Source of the DNA: Maratus speciosus
Lineage: Eukaryota; Arthropoda; Arachnida; Araneae; Salticidae
Reading direction: 5' to 3'
NCBI GenBank assembly: GCA_963932465.1
Contig: OZ010792.1
Coordinates: 512,911,100-512,975,099, forward strand
Length of the DNA stretch: 64,000 nt
Shown: one piece after another, positions 56,379 to 64,000 of the stretch
How positions within the stretch are numbered: position 1 is the first letter of the stretch
Layout: each line of letters starts with the position of its first letter
Program-made: the position numbers and the translations under genes
Notes under the pieces: generated by a model
The model's database searches: none
What the model was told of the DNA's origin: nothing
Seen by the model: the letters and a program-made list of their open reading frames with translations, nothing else

Positions 56379-56589
56379 CTTTTCGGTTAGCCAGGCGCCA
56401 GTGTTATACATACATACATATTTATTTACATACATATATGCAAATATACATATATATATACATATACACATATTGTATATATACACACATATATATATAT
56501 ATATGTAAATATATATATATATGTATATATACATACATGTATATGTACATATCTATGTATATATCACTGGTGCCCGGCTAACCGAAAAG
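56379..56589. mobile_element. Mini-MITE with a TA/CA microsatellite core
   Basis: The ends CTTTTCGGTTAGCCAGGCGC and the complement of CTTTTCGGTTAGCCGGGCAC, extended by CAGTG, form a 26-bp TIR flanked by TA (56377-56378 and 56590-56591). The 160-bp centre is all ATAC and TATA microsatellite. The TA target suggests a Tc1/mariner or pogo relative. Confidence 0.7.
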
Positions 56590-56698
56590 TATAAAAAATT
56601 GTAAATATCCTGAAATGATGGCGGGAAAAAAATTGCGAATTCCGTCAAAATTTACTGCACTGAGCTAAAAGAGTTGGAACCAGGCTCCTTTTACAAAT

Positions 56699-56701
<3 letters not shown>

Positions 56702-56737
<36 letters not shown>
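56702..56737. repeat. Poly-A run (36 bases)
   Basis: An uninterrupted run of A, possibly a retroposed tail; no element was identified upstream. Confidence 0.95.
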
Positions 56738-56739
<2 letters not shown>

Positions 56740-57996
56740 CGAAATGAAAATAAACTTTAAAAATCGTATAAAAATTTTCAGAGGAAAAAATTTACTATAC
56801 TGAGTTGAAAGACAAAAGCCTTATTCCTTTTACTAGTGTCAAAAAGATGGCTGTGAAACACGAAAAACCAACCAATCAATCTCCAGATTAATTTAAATTT
56901 TGTGTGCTACGATTTCTCATTTTCAAAGGTTGGCAGGTCTGCACTATATGGCTAAAAGTCACTGGACACTTTGGCTTTGATCAGGAATATAAAAAAAAAA
57001 AACATGTTTGATATAATTTTCGGTGAAAGCCTAATCACAAGGGTATTTAGGGGATCAATAACAATTTGAATTTAGAAAATATTTGTTATTACCTTGCAAA
57101 ATAAAATACTCAATGATCCAGTGGCACATGACTATGTAGCACCTTGTAAAACATTTGTGTAAGAATAGCATGTATAATTCATGGAGGTATAAAGGTTTCT
57201 TTAAAAAATTTAAGAAATTTCTGCATGGTTTTGTTTCTAGCATGCAGGGTTTTCAACTAAATTTAACACAACTTTCAGGAAACTTGACAAAGTAGAAACA
57301 ATATACTACAATTGGAAAATAAATATATTGAATATTTGCAATATGAGCATTAGTATGAAATAATTTTTAACAGTGCATGTATGCAATCTTCACTGAAAAA
57401 TATGTGATTAAACATGTTTTTTTCTTTTCTGAAGTTTCATAAGAATTTGTCAAGTATTTCTCTAGCTAATTCGACAAAATGCCTAAAATCAAAAGTGTTC
57501 CGTGACTTTTGGTGCTTATTTTTATGAAATAATCCTGTTTTATGATTAATAATTGGTACTTGCATTTTTAATCGTATATTTTTGGATATTTTTTTCTGCT
57601 TGTAAATATTATTAAAATTTAATTTTCTTTACTGATTTATATAATTGCTTACCTATTTTATTAAGTGTTTTGAAATATCTTGCTTTTGTGATGATATATC
57701 AGAACGAAACACTTGTGTCATAATAGCACGCTCACCTGCCTGCTTGTTAGAAATTTTTTAGCGCCCTCACTGGATGGTTAAAAAAGCCAAAATATTGACC
57801 AATTTTGTGTTAGTAAAAATGCTATTTAAGCTTTAAAAACTTTTTAATTCAGTTTTTCCAGAACTAGGATTTTTCAGGTACTTTGCTGATGCTCTGTACT
57901 TTTTTTTTTTTTTTTTTTTAAATTGATATGTTTGTATGAATATGAATAGTAGCATTTCATTCTTCCTGACTGACACTTTTACAACTATTAATTTAG

Positions 57997-58166
57997 CTGT
58001 TAACGTTCTTAACTTTGCTGAATGCCGTTCCCAAGAAATTATGACACTAATGAATGAAGTTACTCGGCAAGGAGGGAAATTTTCTCTTCAAAGGTTGCCT
58101 TTTCACATGAGAAGAAGAGCTGCCAGTCATAATCCAAAAAGACTTCCAAGGAATTTGAGAGTACAG
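57997..58166 (+). CDS. POP1: POP1, exon 2 (RNase P/MRP subunit)
   Basis: The exon encodes VNVLNFAECRSQEIMTLMNE, then VTRQGGKFSLQRLPFHMRRR and AASHNPKRLPRNLRVQ. The block LP-x-HMRRRAxSHNxKRLPRxLR is the hallmark N-terminal motif of POP1, the largest protein subunit of RNase P and RNase MRP. POP1 binds the RNA in the nucleolus and is needed for tRNA 5'-end maturation and rRNA processing. The acceptor is ATTTAG at 57991-57996 and the donor GTAAAATC at 58167; the exon is 170 bases, phase 1 in and phase 0 out. The frame is also open upstream to an ATG at 57936, but I prefer splicing because of the matching acceptor and the 52160 exon. Confidence 0.85.
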
Positions 58167-58328
58167 GTAAAATCTTTTTTTTTTTTTTTTTGATTAATCA
58201 GAAACAAATAATAAGTCAACATCATTTTGTCTTACTGTATGTATTTAAATTGTATTAATATTAACATGAATTCCGGGATAATATTAAATGAACCAGTTTT
58301 TACATGCATGAGATTCTTCCATGGATCA

Positions 58329-58329
58329 G

Positions 58330-58360
<31 letters not shown>

Positions 58361-58361
58361 C
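58329..58361. repeat. Poly-T run
   Basis: About 33 uninterrupted T residues. Confidence 0.95.
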
Positions 58362-58808
58362 CAGTATTTCTAATAGCTTCAAAAATCATGAAAGTCACAA
58401 ATTTCATTAATTGGCCATGAATTTTGTCAGTGGGTCACAAATTTCGACAACTATGTTAAAGATTGCACTGAGGCTAACACTATTCAATCTTTCTTCACCC
58501 GCCACATAAATGTCAGCATCTAATTAAATTTATTTTATTAAAAGCTAAAACCTACAAAGAAATAAAACTGTACCATATGATATTTTTTGCATACCTGTTT
58601 TATTTTTATACTTATCTACATCTCTTTTGATGAATGATTAAAATTGTCACTGATCTCATTAAATCTGCAACTATTTTACCTCAATAAATTAAAAAATATT
58701 TATTCATTATAGAAAAAAAAAATGTTTGTTTATTAAATACCACAATTTTTTTTTACATGATGCATAACAGCATTAAAAGTATAGTTAATGGGTCATTTTC
58801 AAAATGCA

Positions 58809-59513
58809 CTTACATATGCTGTCCCAGAGGAAAAAGAAGAAAATTCAAGCATACATTAGTATCTAAAGTTTAATTTGAGCTATACATTATATGAAGACTA
58901 TATTAAATATTTCTGGTATTAAAAATAAAAAACTTCAATAAAATTTTTTGAGATATAAATCAGTATAAACTGATTAGTGTCAAATCTGTTACCGCACATT
59001 TTTTTAGGGTATTTTAATATTAATATCCTTTTTTTACCATTCTATCGTTATTTTTCTTTCAACTGAGAAATAGAGATATGATATTCTTAAAATTCAATAA
59101 TTTATATGAATATATATTGTTATTATTAGAAAAAGTTCTTGCATAAATTTCTATGTAGTCAAAACTTGTGACTATAAATGTTTCTGGTTTCAATTTAATT
59201 TAAGTATTATTGATAAGTATCATGTTCTGAAATTTAGGGACTTAAGTCAATTCAAAGTAAGTTGATTTTTTTAACTAAAAATTTAAAGGTAAATATTCTC
59301 AATAATTTTGTATGGTAACGGACTTGAGATTTGGCAACGGATTTGACACTAATCCATTTATACTGATTTATATCTCAAAAATTTTTACTGATATTTAAAA
59401 TTTTTAATGTTAGAAATATTTAATATAGTCTTTATATAATGGAAGCTCAAATTAAACTTTAAATATTAATGTATGTTTGAATTTTCTTTTTCCTCTGGGA
59501 CAGCATATGTAAG
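58809..59513. mobile_element. Element with ~185-bp TIRs, 705 bp
   Basis: The left arm 58809-58992 starts CTTACATATGCTGTCCCAGA; the right arm 59331-59513 is its inverted copy and ends AGCATATGTAAG. Shared landmarks include AAATATTTCT and TATAAATCAGTATAAA. The spacer is about 340 bases and non-coding. No TSD is readable. Confidence 0.7.
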
Positions 59514-60137
59514 CGAATTTTTAAGGTTGAAATATCGTGTGTACTGCTTACTTCTTGCAAAAAAATGTGTTTTGGGCTGATTCCCTGCATGACTCCTAGT
59601 GTGAATCATGCTAAACTTGAATCTTAAAATAGCCATGAAAGGACTAATTTACATTAAAAGAAAAATGCCTATTTATGTGTGTGAGCCATCAACCCAGTCG
59701 GTGACTCACACACATGGCAATTACATGACCGCTGACCTTGCCAACATATGATAGTGAGAAGAACCAGGCTGGGTATCGTTCCAAGTAGTTCAGTTGGTAG
59801 AATGTCTGTGCACTATACCAAGAACCCAGGTTCGATTCCTAGCTTGGATACTTTTTCACTCTGTTGACTATACACCTTTTAAGCAACTAAAATTTGAAAT
59901 ATTATTGAATGCAAGGTGTGAAAAATTTTCTACAGAAAAGTTTTCAAGATGTATATAGATTTATTCAATTTCATTGATGCTGGATTCTCTATAGTTTCAT
60001 GTTTGCCCCAGAATCAGTAGCTCACGGAAAAATATTCCATCTTGTGCTGTGGTTGTAGCCTTGCCAACATATGATAGTGCGAAGTACCAGGCTGGGTATC
60101 GTTCCAAGTGGTTCTGTTGGTAGAACGTCGGTACGCT

Positions 60138-60436
60138 CCCAGAAGCAGAATTTTCTGTGTCAGTCTGCAGCAAATTAAAATTTATCTGCGAGCTAACAAT
60201 GCTAGACTAAGCTTACTATCATCATAAGAAATAATATAAACCCATAAAATAAACAAAATTTCCATTGATGAAGAAAATATAATAAAAGGATACAAAAATA
60301 CCATAAATCTAAAGACAAAGTAAATTTCAGCTATTTTTTTAAACCCAGCATTTCTTTTTAAGCTGGTGGATTAATCTCCAAGGTTTAAAATAATCTGCAG
60401 CGCCCGCTGCCGTGCTGCACTGTTTCTGCTACTGGG
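60138..60436. mobile_element. hAT-type MITE in array unit 2
   Basis: The ends CCCAGAAGCAG and CTGCTACTGGG are near complements. The TSD GGTACGCT is at 60130-60137 and 60437-60444. The target is the anticodon arm of the tRNA-like sequence. Confidence 0.75.
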
Positions 60437-60708
60437 GGTACGCTATACCGAGGACCCGGATTCGATTCCCAGCTAGGATACTTTTTCACTCTGTTGGTTA
60501 TATGCCTTTTAAGCAACTAAAATTTGAAATATTTTTGAATGCAAGGTGTGAAGATATATATAGATTTATTCAATTTCATTGATGCTGGATTCTCTATAGT
60601 TTCGTGTTTGCCCCCGAGTCGGTGGCTCACGGAGAAATATTCCATCTTGTGCTGCAGTTGTAGCCTTGCCAACATATGATAGTGAGAAGTACCATGCTGG
60701 GTATCGTT

Positions 60709-61594
60709 CAGTGTTCGAAATTAGTGGTCATTAGTCGTCAAATGCAACTAAATTATTGCCTTTGATGACTACAAAATTATTCTTGGTCATCAAATTTGGC
60801 ATCAATTTTTTTTTTAATGGTTAGGAAAAAAATTGTGCACTTTTTGATTTTATGTTACGAGATTCAAATGTAAATGTGTTGTATGTTTTTTTTTTTTTTT
60901 TTTAAATACTAAATTTCATTGTAATTATCAACATTAGATAAAATTTTGTTTTTGATTTGCTATCAAATTTTAATTTTGTTTTACATGATTAATTGCATTT
61001 TTCTATTAATTTCTAAATATAGTAATAATTAAAAATGCTTTATATCAGTTTTACAGTTTCTTCAATTATTATAAACTTAGAGATTAAGAATTTCAATTTT
61101 AAATAAAAATAAGTATTTGTTATTTCTAAAAAGTGGCATACAATATTACAGTAATGCTAACACATTTGCTGCCAAAGCTGAGATGGTGCATTTGCTCACA
61201 CATGTCAAGATCAAATCTGCATTTTTATGCTTTTAAATTATTTTCTGTTGTTTTATTATTTAAATATATATATATAAGAGGTTACTTAGGTTACTTTTCG
61301 TAACAAATAAATTCACACGAGTATACTCGTTGCTAGCATATGAAATAAAAAATTTTCTCAATGTGCCAACTATGGGATACTTCATAAATACCTGTAGATA
61401 AACAACTGCACCCGGGTTATCTTGTAGCTCCCAAGAAAACTCAGATTGCCATGTACGAGTATTCTCGTAGCTGGCAGTGAATGTATTAAAAATGAATTTT
61501 AGAAATCACAACTAAAAATTTTAATTTGACACCTAAGATATTCACAGTAGTCGTCATTTGACACCTACCTATTATTTCCCAATTTCCGTCACTG
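60709..61594. mobile_element. hAT-type MITE in array unit 3
   Basis: The ends CAGTGTTCGAAATT and AATTTCCGTCACTG are near complements. The TSD GTATCGTT is at 60701-60708 and 61595-61602. Inside, GTCGTCAAATG and GTCGTCATTTGACA occur near opposite ends (60738 and 61551), a further subterminal repeat. No coding region. Confidence 0.8.
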
Positions 61595-62570
61595 GTATCG
61601 TTCCACGTGGTTCAGTTGGTAGAACGTCGGTGTGCTATACTGAGGACCCAGGTTTGATTCCCAGCTTGGATACTTCTTCACTCTGTTGGCTATACACCTT
61701 TTAAGCAACTAAAATTTGAAATATTGAATGCAAGGCGTGAGAAATTTTCTACAGAAAAGTTTCCAAGATATATATAGATTTATTTAAGGACTTATTTGTA
61801 TTTATTTACTCTATAATCATTGAAATTTTAGTATCTAATAGTTCTATATTAGGTTTTCTTTTAACTATTTTGTTGACACATTTTTACATGCACAGTAATA
61901 GTTTTTATCAATTGTTGCATTTATTATATCATTTACTTATTTGAATCATTTGTATAAAGTACTTGGTATGAATGTGTTTGTCTTTAATAATACTTAAAAA
62001 AAAAAATACTGCTATTTGGTATTGATTGAGTACATAGCCAAAATTTTGCCAATTACCGAGTATATACCAACTACTCAGTACACCTCTAATTACAATATTC
62101 TGATAACTTTCAAAGATCAGCAATGAAATCTGCAACAGTTTCTTTTTGTCATTGATCTCTTTTGTTGAATTTGAATCTGCATAGGAGAAAAGTTACTGTT
62201 AATTTTTTCAACTGTATCATCAAATCCTAACAGTTATGCATAAAGAACAAAGTACAGAATATAAAGATAGCCTGCTCTAGAAACAATTTAACCCTTAAAT
62301 GCCGTCTGTTGCTTTTTGGCAACATACCCAATTTAAGCTTCTAAAATACTATTAGAATAATATTGAAACTATAATGCCTAATGTTGCCAATAAAACAAAT
62401 TCTGAAAATATTATTAAATCGATTTTCAACATGTAGATGGCAAGACTTGTGCTGTTTAAGAATGAAGATAGATTTATTTTTTCAATTCTTGCTACATGTT
62501 CTTTTGGGGTTTTTTTGGAAGTTTGCAAAATACCCTATTTTGTTTTGCAGTGAGCAAGTAAAATTTATTT

Positions 62571-62706
62571 CTTATTATAGTTCCTAAAATTCTTGTGTGT
62601 TTAATATTAAAGAATTTTATCAAGGAAAATTATTTTTTCTTATTATAGTTCCTAAAATTCTTGTGTGTTTAATATTAAAGAATTTTATCAAGGAAAATTA
62701 TTTTTT
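62571..62706. repeat. Perfect 68-bp tandem duplication
   Basis: Unit 62571-62638, starting CTTATTATAGTTCCTAAAAT, is repeated without visible difference at 62639-62706. The identity implies a recent event or an assembly artefact. Confidence 0.9.
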
Positions 62707-63904
62707 CAATTAAACACCAGTATTGCCGATTAGTAACAAACTGTTTTTTAGCCGTAAACCATACTTAAAACAAGATGATTTTTTAAAAGTATTTTTCCCA
62801 TGATTTATTTAAAAAATGAAAGCCGAAAAACATTATTACAATGATTTTTGAAAAATCAGGCATTTAAGTGTTAAAATATGGCTCTTTTCTTTTCATTATC
62901 ATTTATGCTGTTAGCTCAACATTTTCTGTATATTTTAAAATAAACTGCATAAAAAATTTTAGAATAATTAGTCTAGTTATGAATAGAACCATATCAGTTG
63001 ATCCTATGAAAGCAATGTGCTATTTTTTATGTTACACACAAGATTTCTCTTGAACCATTTAACATTTTTACATGCAATCTTCACAGATTTATAGATTATA
63101 TCTATATCTTATGTTTGAACCTAAGCATGTGTATATTTTAGCAAAATTTACATATTTAAATAAAGTTGAATGTATTGCATATTGTTTTTTCAGAGTTTAT
63201 CTATGCATTAAATTTTTTTGTACGTGAGACAATGAAAATTTTTAGGTTCAGTCTTATAATATAGATATAATTTATAACATCAAAAAATGTCATGTTCCAG
63301 AAATATCTTGTGCACAATTTTGGAAAAAAAAAAAAAAACCCTCATTTTAAGATAAATCACTTTAAAATATATTTTATTAAAAATATTTTACTTAAAATAT
63401 CTGTGTTCTAGCATACTTGTATTGGATTATTTTTGAATTAATTATAAATATAGACACTTTATGAAACATACTCTTCTAAAAATATTAAGAAATCCATAGA
63501 TATCTTGCATGCAATATTGTTAAAGAAATACAAGTTTTACTCAAGTAAAATATTAAAAGTTATTTTCCTTTGAAAAACATTCAAATTTAGAGAAACAATT
63601 TTTCAAAACATAGGAAGTCTTTATCATATGTCCATTTTCTAGTGATAAAAGTTTATGTAAGAAAACTGTTGTATAATTTTTTTTTGTGTATTTTAACATG
63701 TAATTTTATACTCACTAAGGATTACTGACATATCCTCTTCAGCTAAAATATAAATAAAAGTTTTTTCTTTATTTTTAATTGATCAGTCACAATTTTTCTT
63801 TTTAATTTAATAGGGAATTGTCAAAATAATTCTGAACTACTAAGTGAATAATATCTTAATGTTTTTCTTCCTTTTTTAAAAAAAAATATTAAAATATTTA
63901 ACAG

Positions 63905-64000
63905 GTTTCAGATGAATCTTTAGCCAAACATAAAAAGAAAAAGAAGGCTCCTAAAAATTTGCTAGAAGAGTATAATAGCCGTCAGAAAACAGACTTATGG
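63905..64000 (+). CDS. POP1: POP1, exon 3 (runs off the window)
   Basis: The acceptor TTTAACAG precedes GTTTCAGATG at 63905, in phase 0 with exon 2. It encodes VSDESLAKHKKKKKAPKNLL and then EEYNSRQKTDLW, 32 residues to the window end. In POP1 proteins the basic stretch followed by a Y-x-x-RQ-x-x-x-W motif follows the HMRRR block and precedes the WHAKRFHM motif, which would lie beyond the window. The remaining C-terminal part of POP1 is not included. Confidence 0.85.

Larger units (their letters stand above)
52173..57996 (+). other. POP1: POP1 intron 1 (5.8 kb)
   Basis: It begins GTAAGT and ends ACTATTAATTTAG. It contains family E copy 3, a hAT element, a tandem-duplicated block, a minisatellite and a small MITE. 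Stretches at 52173-53109 and 56740-57996 show no other feature; a 73-codon frame at 52736-52957 is not recognisable. Confidence 0.6.
59738..61785 (+). repeat. Tandem array of a ~310-bp tRNA-like module, three units
   Basis: Units start CCTTGCCAACATATGATAGT at about 59738, 60058 and 60663. Each has a tRNA-like part: TCCAAG acceptor, GTTCAGTTGGTAGAAC D-arm, GGTTCGATTCC B-box and CTTGGA acceptor end, followed by GGATACTTTTTCACTCTGTT and an AT-rich tail to GTTTGCCCC. Without the MITEs the units are about 320, 296 and about 220 bases. Units 2 and 3 are interrupted at 60138-60436 and 60709-61594. The T-stem has mismatches, so these are not working tRNA genes. A SINE amplified in tandem is the best guess. 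Confidence 0.7.
58167..63904 (+). other. POP1: POP1 intron 2 (5.7 kb)
   Basis: It begins GTAAAA and ends ATTTAACAG. It holds the long-TIR element at 58809, the tRNA-like array and its MITEs, and the 68-bp duplication. The stretch 62707-63904 is AT-rich with no feature I can support. Confidence 0.65.

Noticed and set aside
56309..56581. Frames rich in Tyr and Ile over the TA/CA tract
   Set aside because: Microsatellite translation, not protein.
57936..57996. Upstream in-frame ATG extension of POP1 exon 2
   Set aside because: It would add MNMNSSISFFLTDTFTTINL, unlike POP1 and lacking charged residues; a good acceptor at 57991-57996 and a phase-matched start exon at 52160 fit better.
59738..61785. 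Functional tRNA genes
   Set aside because: The T-stem has mismatches in all units and two units are disrupted by MITEs; tRNA-like repeat is the safer call.
1..64000. Endogenous virus or LTR retrotransposon
   Set aside because: I looked for paired long direct repeats with TG...CA ends and gag/pol-type motifs and saw none; the only reverse transcriptase trace is the LINE relic near 38.3 kb.

Overview
The window is a piece of an AT-rich animal nuclear genome with large introns. The density of DNA transposons and the mix of families suggest an arthropod, perhaps a chelicerate such as a spider; that taxonomic guess is weak. The only host gene I recognise is POP1 (protein subunit of RNase P/RNase MRP), on the + strand in the right third. 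It has a tiny first coding exon (52160-52172), a second exon (57997-58166) and a third running off the end (63905-64000), separated by introns of about 5.8 and 5.7 kb. Nearly everything else is transposable element (TE) sequence, mostly class II (cut-and-paste), much of it datable by nesting because insertion-site duplications (TSDs) can be read directly.

Layout. 1-2001: unassigned AT-rich DNA. 2002-26679: a pogo-like non-autonomous element (family A) split by a 22.9-kb block. That block is a transposon (H) with about 1-kb terminal inverted repeats (TIRs) and a decayed DDE-type transposase gene, itself split by three later insertions: a 2.7-kb element with 436-bp TIRs (6467-9141), a 6.9-kb hAT-like element (9261-16175) and an 8.0-kb piggyBac-like element (17500-25488). 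These carry further MITEs, a SINE and repeats, so nesting reaches about six levels. 26831-29618: a second family A copy that lacks H and so supplies its empty site, but carries a hAT element with a transposase C-terminal relic. 30038-35422: a pogo-like element (G) with a helix-turn-helix relic and a PHD-like zinc-finger relic, split by a Tigger-like element (B) that is split in turn by a hAT MITE. 37434-42400: a hAT MITE, then a Jockey-type LINE reverse transcriptase relic cut by a 3.7-kb hAT element. 43294-44399: an element with a 147-bp tandem repeat core. 45003-49009: a hAT element holding a second B copy, which holds a third element. 49680-52000: a tRNA-like sequence, then a Tigger-like element containing a fold-back mariner.

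POP1 then occupies 52160-64000. Its introns hold hAT elements, minisatellites, a long-TIR element, a tandem array of a tRNA-like module interrupted twice by hAT MITEs, and a perfect 68-bp tandem duplication. I see no operon, CRISPR array, rRNA gene or virus. Nothing here is convincingly a new biological system. The strongest candidates for novelty are the two transposon families whose transposases I cannot assign (H, and the 6467-9141 element), the tRNA-like array, and the repeated duplication of single transposon ends.
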